In this document: positions 54,101 through 62,234 of the stretch, in pieces | Layout of the letters: every line of letters starts with the position of its first letter | How positions within the stretch are numbered: position 1 is the first letter of the stretch | Source of the DNA: Congregibacter variabilis | Lineage (GTDB): Bacteria; Pseudomonadota; Gammaproteobacteria; Pseudomonadales; Halieaceae | Length of the DNA: 64,000 nucleotides | Reading direction: 5' to 3' | Assembly: GCF_045689235.1 (NCBI RefSeq) | Contig: NZ_CP136864.1 | Location: forward strand, 1,240,001-1,304,000 | Notes under the pieces: generated by a model | The model's input: only the letters and a program-made list of their open reading frames with translations | Told to the model about the DNA's origin: nothing | Database searches by the model: none | Program-made: the position numbers and the translations under genes

Positions 54101-54260
54101 TCAGCTGCCGCTGACCAACGGTTTCAAAGACGTGACGCGGGATTACCTGAAGGTCTGGGAAGACTACGAGACTCAGTTGTCAGATATTCGCGAAAAGCAG
54201 TTAAACAGCTTTAATCTGCTTGCCAATCAAAGCGGTGTCTCGGACATAAAACTACCTTAG
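51105..54260 (+). CDS. Exported BNR/Asp-box beta-propeller protein (VPS10/sortilin-like)
   Basis: 1051 residues, signal peptide ending near residue 30. About ten Asp-box motifs of the S-x-D-x-G-x-T-W kind, for example STDAGKTW, TTDGGESW, SMDGGQTW, TRDGGKTW and TSNYGKSW, form one or more propellers between residues 60 and 720. The N-terminal block TYRNIGPFRGGRVTTVAG is shared by a family of exported propellers. C-terminal 250 residues switch to a beta domain then a helical region. Function unknown; carbohydrate or protein binding is a guess. TGGAG six bases before ATG. Confidence 0.8.
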   Translation: MLNCTYKLFISAAFLAALVTTSILTTSASATEGVDATLYQTLTYRNIGPFRGGRVTTVAGIENDPLTYYFGATGGGVWKTSSAGTAWENVSDGFFNTSGIGAIDVADSDPNIIYVGTGEGPVRGVKTSHGDGVYKSTDAGKTWTHMGLEATRHISRIHIHPKNPDVVFLAAQGNPWGSNEERGIYKTVDGGQNWKKILFVNEDSGFADMSMDAEDPNFLMATSWDFRRKPWVVKSGGPGSRMYKTTDGGESWTEIDKGLPKLKGKMGIAISPANQNIVYAAIEAKDGEGGVYRSDDSGESFKQVSDDPNTWARAWYYMHITADPNDEDEVWVMNGVLIKSIDGGKTFEQYKAPHGDHHAIWINPSDSDILINGNDGGANVSMDGGQTWSTQMNQPTGQFYRVITDNNFPYRVYSAQQDSNGITIASQSMSARGGGIGTSHWWSIGSGESATIAFNKDDPKYVYTTFFASMLGEWNRDTRQYRNVRPYPERVTGEEPRNLKYRGNWNGPVIVSPHNPDRIYYGSQYLMSSVDRGVTWEILSEDLTRNNKEQQGRGGYPISNEQITAESYNNLFVIAESPVSEGVIWTGSDDGLVHLTRDGGKTWKNVTPTGLAEGIINVIDASPHEAGTAYFARAGYKMNDFSPSIYKTSNYGKSWKKIVDGIPNNTFARTIRVDPKRPGLLYAGTENGIFVSFNDGKHWQSLQQNLPQVPITDLYVQQDDLVVSTQGRALWILDDLTPLHEIFDGLSNGDSVLLPPRDPVRIIGNGYPDSGPGKNPPRGLQVHYLLKEGVETAIQFDIINSKDEIVYSDRSDLEGTICGRGQAEIPRPETISSNLGDNLWVWRLQMGEFECLPEIYSVSRSMDAYTAAPGEYTVRMTIGNDVQEQSFRLRVDPRLGGDTAENLRQYADMDALSASLMAAAENMSQGVKDLRLVKKQLALINELGAPTAVTAQGEQLEANIDAWIDLILQKELKTFQHVYQHEGRLLMKIKDLLARMHASQLPLTNGFKDVTRDYLKVWEDYETQLSDIREKQLNSFNLLANQSGVSDIKLP

Positions 54261-54265
54261 AACGC

Positions 54266-54294
54266 CCCCTGCGAGCCTCCGAGGCTCGCAGGGG
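54266..54294. terminator. Near-perfect palindromic hairpin after the propeller gene
   Basis: CCCCTGCGAGCCTC-c-GAGGCTCGCAGGGG, 14-base arms around one base, starting five bases after the stop at 54260. A very stable stem, but not followed by a T-run on the plus strand. Could be a rho-independent-like stop, an mRNA 3' stabiliser, or a REP-type element. Confidence 0.5.
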
Positions 54295-54402
54295 CTAATC
54301 TGGCTCCTTCCATCAACGCCCCAAGCAGTATTGGCAGTGTTTTTTTCTTGTCTGCGCTATGATCCCGTACCTTGTGAAACGCACTTTGGAGTATTACACC
54401 CC

Positions 54403-56880
54403 ATGACGAACAAAAAGCCCCGCGCCCCTCGGTGCACAGCTCCCCTTGCATTGTTGCTAGCGTCCTCAAGCATATGTTTGTCGGCGCTGACCTTTGCACA
54501 AGCACCCATCGTCAAACCCGGAGCTCCCGGGCAGGCGACACAAACACTTACCGCCGACGAGGCTGTGGCCATTGCCGAGTCTTCCTACTCACCGGCTGAT
54601 GTCACCTTTATGCAGGATATGATCCCGCACCATCATCAGGCGACGCAGATGGCGGCTTTGGTAAAAGACCGCACTAACAACCCGGCGCTAGTCGATCTGG
54701 CGGAGCGAATTAACGGCACCCAGGCCGACGAAATAGCTTTTATGCAGGAATGGCTAGCCCAGCGCGGTGAAAACGTGCCGGAACCATCGAACCATCAGTC
54801 CATGCACATGCATCACGATATGGCGGGGATGGCCACGCCGGCACAAATGTCGGCACTGGCAGAGTTAGAGGGCACCGATTTTGATCGTATGTTCCTGACG
54901 CTGATGATTCGTCATCACGACGGGGCAATCACCATGGTTGATGACCTGATGGATCAGCCGGGCTCTGCCTACGACCCTGTCCTCTTTGAATTCACCAACG
55001 ACATCACGAATGACCAGGCCGTCGAGATTGAACGTATGAACGGCATGCTCGTGGGCTTATCAGAAGATCCTCGCTCAGGTCTCAGGCCGGGTGTCTTTGA
55101 TGCCGAACAGGCCAGCGCCAACATTGAATTGATCGCCAGTTTAAGAAAGCCCGCAGGCTTTTTTGATCCAGCAAATCCAGCGGAGCGCGGTGCGCGCGCC
55201 CTGGACGAAGAAGACACTCAGGGGGACGATCGTGACGATGCAGAGGCCAAGGACGCAGAGGAACGATCCACCACCATTGAAGAAGACGGCAAGAGCCTTC
55301 GCCGCCCTATGCTCAGTTTTGCCAACACCGACATGGCCTTTCGTGACAATGTGCTTGTCGCTGGAAACTATCACGGCTTTAACGTCTACGAGCTGCAAGA
55401 AAGTGGTGTGCCTGATCTGATGGCATCGATTGTATGTCCTGGCGGGCAAGGTGATGTATCCATAGTCGGTAATCTCTTGTTTATGTCTGCTCAAGAGAAT
55501 CGCGGCCGACTGGACTGCGGCCTGGAAGGAGTCACCGAAGACGTCAGTGAGGAGCGCTTTCGCGGTCTGCGCATCTTCGATATTACTGATCTGACCATGC
55601 CTCTGCAGGTAGGCGCTGTGCAAACCTGTCGGGGCTCGCACACGCACTCAGTGGTGTCCGGTCCCGACAAAGACGGGATCATCACCATCTACAACTCAGG
55701 CACCTCATCTGTTCGCGAAGAAGAAGAGCTCGAAGGGTGCATCGGTGAGGTAGCCGGAGACGAACGTACCGCCCTCTTCCGTATCGATGTCATCGAAGTG
55801 CCCGTGGACAACCCCGCTGCGGCACGAATCGTTGATAGCCCCCGGGTATTTGCAGATCCCGAGAGCGGCGTGGCCGCGGGCCTATGGCGAGGTGGTGATC
55901 ACGGCAAAGGCACTCAAGACACTTCGCCTACGGATCAGTGCCACGACATCACCGTGTTCCCCGAAGCAAATATCGCCGCCGGCGCATGCTCCGGCAATGG
56001 CATCATCTTTGATATCAGCGACCCTGCAAAACCCACCCGAATTGATGTAGTGACCGATGAGGGCTTTGCGTACTGGCACTCTGCTACCTTCAATAATGAC
56101 GGCACCAAAGTACTCTTTACCGATGAGTGGGGCGGTGGCGCCCGCGCCCGCTGCCGCGCATGGGACCCCCTCACCTGGGGTGCCGATGCGATTTACGATA
56201 TTGTTGATGGGAAGCTGGAGTTTGGAGGCTATTTCAAAATGCCTGCTCCGCAATTAGAGTCAGAGAACTGCGTAGCGCACAACGGCTCAATCATTCCGGT
56301 TCCCGGTCGCGATATATTTGTGCAGGCCTGGTATCAGGGCGGGATTTCCATCATCGACTTTACTGACTCAAAGAACCCCTTTGAAATAGCCTACTTCGAT
56401 CGCGGTCCCTATTTTTCTGATGAGATCATCACTGGAGGATTCTGGTCTGCATATTGGTATGAGGGCTTTATCTACGGAACCGAAATTGTCCGGGGACTGG
56501 ATGTACTGTCTTTACTACCAAGTGAGCATCTCACGGAGCATGAAATCGCTGCAGCGCGTCTGGCGGATCAAGGCGCTTTGTTCAACCCGCAACAGCAGTT
56601 TAGCGTCAGCTGGCCCGCCGCACCGGCCGTGGCCCTTGCCTATCTCGACCAGTTGCATCGCGATAATGGCTTACCAGAAGCGATGCAGGCAGAGCTGCGT
56701 GAAGCACTCGATCTGGCGGATACAGCAATGGTCGCTGGCAAGACGGACAAAGCACTGGCTCGCGAGTTCAGTAAGATGGCAAAGTCCGTCAAGGCAGTCA
56801 AAGCTCCTACGGGCCACGCGGATCGCGTCGCGCGACTTGCGGAGACCTTGAGCGGGATCGCCAAGAACTTACGCGGTTAA
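54403..56880 (+). CDS. DUF305 - LVIVD-repeat fusion protein
   Basis: 825 residues from ATG 54403 with signal peptide ending near FAQA (residue 33). Residues 60-215 are a DUF305 region with MIPHHHQA (73-80) and LMIRHHDGA (167-175), His-rich turns typical of that family and likely metal-binding, plus an MHMHHDM run at 134-140. Residues about 300-680 hold LVIVD-type propeller repeats (LRIFDITDLTMPLQVGAV, GISIIDFTDSKNPFEI). A helical tail follows. The join of DUF305 to a propeller is uncommon. Twelve bases before the reductase gene. Confidence 0.8.
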   Translation: MTNKKPRAPRCTAPLALLLASSSICLSALTFAQAPIVKPGAPGQATQTLTADEAVAIAESSYSPADVTFMQDMIPHHHQATQMAALVKDRTNNPALVDLAERINGTQADEIAFMQEWLAQRGENVPEPSNHQSMHMHHDMAGMATPAQMSALAELEGTDFDRMFLTLMIRHHDGAITMVDDLMDQPGSAYDPVLFEFTNDITNDQAVEIERMNGMLVGLSEDPRSGLRPGVFDAEQASANIELIASLRKPAGFFDPANPAERGARALDEEDTQGDDRDDAEAKDAEERSTTIEEDGKSLRRPMLSFANTDMAFRDNVLVAGNYHGFNVYELQESGVPDLMASIVCPGGQGDVSIVGNLLFMSAQENRGRLDCGLEGVTEDVSEERFRGLRIFDITDLTMPLQVGAVQTCRGSHTHSVVSGPDKDGIITIYNSGTSSVREEEELEGCIGEVAGDERTALFRIDVIEVPVDNPAAARIVDSPRVFADPESGVAAGLWRGGDHGKGTQDTSPTDQCHDITVFPEANIAAGACSGNGIIFDISDPAKPTRIDVVTDEGFAYWHSATFNNDGTKVLFTDEWGGGARARCRAWDPLTWGADAIYDIVDGKLEFGGYFKMPAPQLESENCVAHNGSIIPVPGRDIFVQAWYQGGISIIDFTDSKNPFEIAYFDRGPYFSDEIITGGFWSAYWYEGFIYGTEIVRGLDVLSLLPSEHLTEHEIAAARLADQGALFNPQQQFSVSWPAAPAVALAYLDQLHRDNGLPEAMQAELREALDLADTAMVAGKTDKALAREFSKMAKSVKAVKAPTGHADRVARLAETLSGIAKNLRG

Positions 56881-56892
56881 AGGACACACTGA

Positions 56893-58104
56893 ATGCCCCA
56901 AAAGCCCAGATACGAAGTACTGCTCTACGGAGCCACAGGCTTCACCGGACAACTGGCTGCAAAGTACCTGGCAGGCCACCCGGACCTAGCGGGAAAGCGC
57001 TGGGCTATTGCCGGGCGCAATGCAGAGGCTCTGGACGAGGTTCGTCAGTCGCTGGAGCATGATCAGCTTGAGCTTGTCGTGTGTCCTTTGGACGACGAGG
57101 CTGCTGTGCAGGCCATGGTTCGCTCTACGCAAGTTGTGATCACCACGGCAGGACCGTACTCCAGCTACAACGGCGAGGCCTTGCTGGGTGCCTGTGCCAA
57201 GCTTGGCGTGCATTATTCGGATCTATCCGGTGAGGGCTTCTGGCAACGCGAGATGATCGACAGCTATCACCAAACGGCAATAAAGAGTGGAGCCAAGATC
57301 GTACTGGGCGGCGGCGTGGACTCAATTCCTAGCGACTTGGGTGCCTATCTGGCACTGCAAGCCTGCGAAGGATCAATAGAAGACAAAGAGCCGATTCAGC
57401 TGACTGCCGTTTACACGGAGTACAGTGGATCTTTCTCCGGGGGAACCCTGGCTTCCGGGCGCGCTCGCCAAGCCGCCATCAAGAGCGGTCGATTAACCCG
57501 CGAGGCCATGCACGATCCCTACGTACTTGCCCCCAATACCGTCGGCGCCGACTCAGAGACCGCCACGCTCGATGGCATGCCAAAGCGCTTTCGATATCAA
57601 CGGGTAAACGGTATGGGAACCCTCATACCGTTTTTTATGGCCCAGATTAATGCCCCGGTGGTTCGCCGCTCTCTGGCGCTTGCCGGCGTAGCGGAAACCG
57701 TGAGCTATCGAGAGTGCTGCTCTATCGGAATGTGGGCGCGAGTGGCCTGGCTGTACAGCAGTAGAGGTCTGGGGTTTCCTTTGGGAGAGCCTATCAACTT
57801 CAACCCCAAGTCTGGCCAGGGGCCGCCAAAATGGATGCTGACTCAGGGGCAATTCACCGTCGAAGTACACGCCAGAAGCGGATCAAAAAAGCTATCCAAG
57901 GTCACTATTTCGGGCAAGGGCGACCCTGGCTACGGCGCAACCTCCAAGATGTTAAGCGAAGTAGCGCTGTGTCTTTTAAAGGAACAAAAGAATAAACCGG
58001 ACGCCACAGGCGTCTTAACGCCTGCTACTGCTCTGGGTGACGCATTGGTTGACAGACTCTCTGACGCCGAGGGTGGCCGATTTATGCGCTTTACGGTCGT
58101 TTGA
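56893..58104 (+). CDS. Saccharopine dehydrogenase-like / trans-acting enoyl reductase
   Basis: 403 residues. The Rossmann loop YGATGFTGQ is at residues 12-20, and RNAEALDEV-like helix follows. VITTAGPYSSYNGEALLGAC near 82 and LGGGVDSIPSDLGAYL near 139 match the saccharopine_dh_NADP family, which includes the mycobacterial enoyl reductases of lipid assembly. AGGA eight bases before the ATG. Converges on the GST at 58121. Substrate unknown. Confidence 0.85.
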   Translation: MPQKPRYEVLLYGATGFTGQLAAKYLAGHPDLAGKRWAIAGRNAEALDEVRQSLEHDQLELVVCPLDDEAAVQAMVRSTQVVITTAGPYSSYNGEALLGACAKLGVHYSDLSGEGFWQREMIDSYHQTAIKSGAKIVLGGGVDSIPSDLGAYLALQACEGSIEDKEPIQLTAVYTEYSGSFSGGTLASGRARQAAIKSGRLTREAMHDPYVLAPNTVGADSETATLDGMPKRFRYQRVNGMGTLIPFFMAQINAPVVRRSLALAGVAETVSYRECCSIGMWARVAWLYSSRGLGFPLGEPINFNPKSGQGPPKWMLTQGQFTVEVHARSGSKKLSKVTISGKGDPGYGATSKMLSEVALCLLKEQKNKPDATGVLTPATALGDALVDRLSDAEGGRFMRFTVV

Positions 58105-58120
58105 GCTCCTGACAATCGGC

Positions 58121-59155
58121 TTAGCTCAGCATCGCCTCGACGCCCGTGCCATCCAGAAAAGTGTTCACCCGTGCCCGGTCGCTCTGACTTAGCGCTTCAT
58201 AGCGCTCCCTGGTCCATTGCAGACACTTGGCCTGATAGGGAAACGTCCTTTGCGTCCAGGGTGCTCCATCTATGTCGCAACCCCATTCTTTGTCCCCTGC
58301 CCCCACGGCTCGAGCGTTGGCTAATTGCGCGGGAACATAGACACGCCCAATCTCCTGCATCAAATCACCTAAACTCGGGGACTGCTCCTCAAGGTTTATC
58401 CAGTCGCCATCCAATGGATCAAGACCACTTAAGTCATACATTCTGTCTACCCAAGCCACTGACCTGGGCGATATCTCGTGGGTGATGGCACGCGGTGTTG
58501 GATCAAAGCCTACCAGCTGCGACAACTGTCCGTGCAAGGCAAAGTCACCCGCGCCAGGGCGTCGGCCGAGCATAAAAGGCTGTTGCGCCAAATGCTGCTC
58601 CATTGCTTTCAAAAATCGTCGGTAGCTTGCATCGATCACCGCTGCCGTCGTGTCGTTGGACCCCACTACAAAAAGCCGGCCTATCTGCCTCTCGGAAAAA
58701 TGCTTCTTAAAAGCAGCGAGCTCTTTTGCACAGATTGATGGATTCATGGCCAGCGGTAAAATCGTGCCAGCCTTGTCCGCATCTGCCGCAAAGTGCCAGC
58801 GATAATGGAACATGTATTTGGTACACCACTCGTCCGCAAAGTCTTCAATAAGATAGTCGACAAATGCCAGCGCTGGATCCTTGGGTAAGACGGATCTCTG
58901 ACTTTGCGCTTCTTCAAGCCTTCGAATAATGGGAGTGGAATCACAGATGGCGTGCACCACCTCATGGTCTTCCAATAAAAAAGTAGGCAAGAGCGCAGGC
59001 TTGGGAGGCTCGAGCCCCCGCGCCTCGCAGACGGTTGCAGGATCACCCCAGGTAACAGCGTAGGGCATCCGTCGGTAACGCAGCAAAGCGAGCATCTTCT
59101 GTGTATAGGGCGACGCTGTAGCGCCGATCAGTTGAATGGGATCCTGAAAATTCAT
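58121..59155 (-). CDS. Glutathione S-transferase-fold protein, long form
   Basis: 344 residues. N-terminal thioredoxin fold GATASPYTQKMLALLRYRR with Ser15, cis-Pro block near PALLPTFLL (residue 60), and SNAIL-like CDSTPIIRRLEE. The helical domain is long and carries GRRPGAGDFALHGQL near 202, followed by a further 130 residues. Similar length excess to the GST at 22624. AAGG precedes the ATG. Second gene after a DUF1330-like gene on the same strand. Confidence 0.8.
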   Translation of the reverse strand: MNFQDPIQLIGATASPYTQKMLALLRYRRMPYAVTWGDPATVCEARGLEPPKPALLPTFLLEDHEVVHAICDSTPIIRRLEEAQSQRSVLPKDPALAFVDYLIEDFADEWCTKYMFHYRWHFAADADKAGTILPLAMNPSICAKELAAFKKHFSERQIGRLFVVGSNDTTAAVIDASYRRFLKAMEQHLAQQPFMLGRRPGAGDFALHGQLSQLVGFDPTPRAITHEISPRSVAWVDRMYDLSGLDPLDGDWINLEEQSPSLGDLMQEIGRVYVPAQLANARAVGAGDKEWGCDIDGAPWTQRTFPYQAKCLQWTRERYEALSQSDRARVNTFLDGTGVEAMLS

Positions 59156-59183
59156 AAACGCCCGCCTTGATTGTTTTAACAGT

Positions 59184-59196
59184 CCTTTAATAAAGG
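59184..59196. promoter_or_regulatory. CCTTTA palindrome upstream of long GST
   Basis: CCTTTA-a-TAAAGG, perfect 6-1-6 inverted repeat 29 to 41 bases before the GST ATG at 59155, in the 70-base gap after the DUF1330-like gene. Possible operator; could also be part of an AT-rich promoter. Confidence 0.25.
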
Positions 59197-59225
59197 CCCG
59201 GTTTTACACTAACTCTGATGCCCGC

Positions 59226-59852
59226 TCACACCAACGCCAACTGAAGCAGCGCCGCAGCAAGAGCCAGAATTAAGGCGACACTGACACGGGGAGACGCGTA
59301 AAAACCCATTTGCCTGTGTGTGGGAATAGCAAATGTCTGGGCCAGTGCTGCAACTTTGTACTTGTGAAGCTCGTCAAAGTCAGTGTTCGCCAGAGACAAC
59401 TCCATTGCATCTCGTCGGGATCGGTAACGCACAAGCCCGGCGGCGTGCCAGCCCGGATTGGGCGGTGTGTTCCATTCGTCAAGATAGCCGCCTTTGACTT
59501 GCCCTGCGATGACCGGATGGCCAGCACGGCGAAGTATCCTCCCCATGAACGGCTTGAAATACTTTCTTAACAGTATCGGCCCCGTGCTTGCCTCGCCTGT
59601 ATCAGGATCGCTAATAGGCGTCGCATTAAACTGCAGCAAGTTCACCATAATGAACTCCCTGCCATCGTCTTCTTCCAGGAACTTACGCAAGCCTTCAAGA
59701 TTGGGCGTTTGCCCATCCTTCTCTGCACGCGCCGTAGCCATCTGAAGAAAACGCTCTACGTCGGACTGACTGAGCGGTTGACGAAAACCGTCGTACCACA
59801 GCTTAAATAGCAGATAGAGCATGAAAGCGCTTCCCCAAACAGTGATACTCAT
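59226..59852 (-). CDS. Membrane-anchored DUF1330-like protein
   Basis: 208 residues from ATG 59852, with GGGAG nine bases upstream; a longer start at 59885 is possible. One membrane helix at residues 5-23 and another at 185-205 flank a soluble part. In it FIMVNLLQFN near 70, PDTGEASTGP-LLRKYF near 85, WHAAGLVRYRSRRDAM near 138 and FDELHKYKVAALAQT line up with the DUF1330 protein at 23568. The anchored layout is not one I know. Activity unknown. Divergent from the penicillin-acylase relative. Confidence 0.7.
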   Translation of the reverse strand: MSITVWGSAFMLYLLFKLWYDGFRQPLSQSDVERFLQMATARAEKDGQTPNLEGLRKFLEEDDGREFIMVNLLQFNATPISDPDTGEASTGPILLRKYFKPFMGRILRRAGHPVIAGQVKGGYLDEWNTPPNPGWHAAGLVRYRSRRDAMELSLANTDFDELHKYKVAALAQTFAIPTHRQMGFYASPRVSVALILALAAALLQLALV

Positions 59853-59894
59853 GCGCAAAAGCTCCCGTAGCAAATGTATTGGCACAGTATATGT

Positions 59895-59908
59895 AAATAC
59901 TGGTATTT
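59895..59908. promoter_or_regulatory. AAATAC-tg-GTATTT palindrome
   Basis: Perfect 6-2-6 inverted repeat in the 224-base gap, 43 to 56 bases from the DUF1330-like start. It overlaps another arm pair, CAGTAT (59885-59890) with ATACTG (59897-59902). AT-rich and divergent-gap position fit an operator for either gene. Confidence 0.35.
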
Positions 59909-60076
59909 ATTCAAACAAAAATGGTTGGCCCGGCTGTGCGTTCAAAGTAAACAAGCTTACTGTGCAAAAGTGCGGCTTTTTGAAAGGTCGGATCGCGCTT
60001 CTGTTGTAGTATCGCTACTGAACTCTACCCAAGCGATATTGAGTTGCATCAGCCAGAACCCCTCTCGGAGACCCAA

Positions 60077-62209
60077 ATGAAAAAGTCCCGCATTATCGTG
60101 CTTGCGAGTCTCGCGTTTACCTTCGCCGCCGTGGCAAACATCATGAGTACTGCCCCAGCAAAGGTAGACCTGACGCCATTACTCGCGATTGGCGAAAAAT
60201 ACGATGTGCGAATAATACGAGACGAGTTTGGCGTACCCCACATCTATGGCAAGCGCGATGCAGATACTGCATTTGGACTTGCTTACGCCCAGGCTGAAGA
60301 CGACTTCGAAACACTCCAGGAGGTCATACTGGCGACGCGAGGACAGCTCGCAGCGGTAAGAGGTGCAGATGCCGCCAAGACAGATTACCTCATTCAATTA
60401 ATGGGCGTCTGGGACGCCGTGGAGGCTGGCTACGATACCGAACTGAGCCAGGCAGCCCGGGATGTCGCTCAGGCATACGCCGATGGAATAAACCTGTACG
60501 CTGCGCAAAACCCCCACCTTGTGGCGGACTTTGTTCTTCCGCTTACTGGCAAAGACCTCATTGCAGGATTCACCTTCAAACTCCCGCTGTTTTACGGGTT
60601 CGACACAGAGCTATCTGCTCTGTTCGATGGCACACCGCGAGAGCTTTCGCTCCAAGGCGTTACCGCGCTCACCTTTACAGACAACAAGCAGCCAGAACGC
60701 GGCAGCCAGGGCGTCGCCATCGCACCCCACAAATCCAGCGACGGCAAAACCCGTCTATTAATCAACTCCCATCAACCACTCACCGGTCCCGTAGCCTGGT
60801 ATGAAGCGCGACTCCATTCCGAAGAAGGCTGGGATATTGCTGGGGCGACTTTCCCGGGCTCACCCGTGATCCTCCATGGCCATAATCGCCATCTGGGCTG
60901 GTCGAGCACTGTAAACAAGCCAGATCTGGTTGATGTCTATCAACTCACCCTTAACCCGGACAACGACGATCAGTATCTCTTGGATGGCCAGTGGGTCGAT
61001 TTCGAAATTCAAGATGCTAAAATTCTTGTGCGCCTACTGGGGCCTCTGCGGTGGACCTTTTCCGAGCCGCTGTACTCTTCCCGTCATGGCCCCGTGCTCA
61101 AGCTGGAGCATGGAACCTTTGCCATTCGCTGGGCAGGTATGGGCGAGATCCGCACGCTGGACCAGTACCTTGCGCTCAACAAAGCCACGTCCATGGCCGA
61201 ATTCGAAACAGCCCTGGCAATTGCCAGCCAACCCTCCATCAATCAGGTCTATGCCGATGGCAAGGGCAACATCGCGCATTACTACAACGCGATGTTCCCA
61301 AGACGCATGGAGGGCTGGGACTGGCAAAAAGATTTACCCGGCGATAAGTCAGAACTTATATGGGACGACTATCGGCCCTTTAATGATGTACCCGCAACAC
61401 GCAACCCAGGCAGCGGTTTTGTCTTCAATGCGAACAACAGTCCTTACCTATCCTCAGTGGGGCCAGGTCAGCCAAAACCGCAGGATTACTCACCTACCAT
61501 GGGTATTGAGACAGGTGTTACGAATCGTGCTTTGCGATTGAAACGTCTTTTGAGCGCAGCGGGAGAAATTAGTCGAGAGGATTTCTATCGCATCAAGTAC
61601 GACGTATTCTATGATGAAGATCTCGAAGCAATTGGCCGATTAAAGGCTTTCCTGGCAGCAGGTAAGCAGGACTTACCCGCGTCACTGCATGATGCTTTTG
61701 ACCTTCTGGCGTCCTGGGATCTCGGGACTCAGCGCGATAACAGAGCCGCGGCACTTGCGGTATTGACGCTAACACCACTCATAGACAGCCGACACACAGA
61801 GGACGAGGTAGATATTGCCCGAGAACTGCAAGAATCCCAGGACTATCTTCAAGCGCAGTTTTCGCGAATTGATCCACCCTACGGTGATGTTATGCGCCAC
61901 GAACGGGGCTCGAATAGCTGGCCCCTCGATGGTGGCCCCGATGTTCTGCGCGCGGTCTATACGGATGAGAATCCAAAAGACGGTTATCGTCGCAATGTCG
62001 CCGGCGACAGTTACATCATGTTCGTGGAGTGGGATGAGGACGGTCAGGTGAGTTCCCGCGCGATTCACAACTTCGGCAGCGCCACTTTAGACGAAGCATC
62101 ACCCCATTATGCGGATCAAGCCCCCCTATTCGTCGAGCATGAAGACCGACCGGTGAGATTAGAGTTGGAGGATGTGCTCGCCCACGCCAGCCGAGATTAC
62201 CGCCCCTAA
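60077..62209 (+). CDS. Penicillin acylase-family Ntn hydrolase
   Basis: 710 residues from ATG 60077 (GGAG six bases upstream), signal peptide near residue 28. The self-cleavage site and N-terminal nucleophile are Gly209-Ser210 in RGSQGVAIAP; usually Ser-Asn follows, here Ser-Gln. The next block LLINSHQPLTGPVAWYEARL and GHNRHLGWSSTVN match the family, including acyl-homoserine-lactone acylases (PvdQ, QuiP). Expected reaction is amide hydrolysis outside the cytoplasm; substrate cannot be told. Confidence 0.85.
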   Translation: MKKSRIIVLASLAFTFAAVANIMSTAPAKVDLTPLLAIGEKYDVRIIRDEFGVPHIYGKRDADTAFGLAYAQAEDDFETLQEVILATRGQLAAVRGADAAKTDYLIQLMGVWDAVEAGYDTELSQAARDVAQAYADGINLYAAQNPHLVADFVLPLTGKDLIAGFTFKLPLFYGFDTELSALFDGTPRELSLQGVTALTFTDNKQPERGSQGVAIAPHKSSDGKTRLLINSHQPLTGPVAWYEARLHSEEGWDIAGATFPGSPVILHGHNRHLGWSSTVNKPDLVDVYQLTLNPDNDDQYLLDGQWVDFEIQDAKILVRLLGPLRWTFSEPLYSSRHGPVLKLEHGTFAIRWAGMGEIRTLDQYLALNKATSMAEFETALAIASQPSINQVYADGKGNIAHYYNAMFPRRMEGWDWQKDLPGDKSELIWDDYRPFNDVPATRNPGSGFVFNANNSPYLSSVGPGQPKPQDYSPTMGIETGVTNRALRLKRLLSAAGEISREDFYRIKYDVFYDEDLEAIGRLKAFLAAGKQDLPASLHDAFDLLASWDLGTQRDNRAAALAVLTLTPLIDSRHTEDEVDIARELQESQDYLQAQFSRIDPPYGDVMRHERGSNSWPLDGGPDVLRAVYTDENPKDGYRRNVAGDSYIMFVEWDEDGQVSSRAIHNFGSATLDEASPHYADQAPLFVEHEDRPVRLELEDVLAHASRDYRP

Positions 62210-62234
62210 AACGAGCTGGAACAGGCAATCGGCG

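Noticed and set aside
54331..54402. Upstream extension of the DUF305-LVIVD gene
   Set aside because: Adds 24 residues ahead of a good signal peptide; ATG 54403 has TGGAG and fits export.
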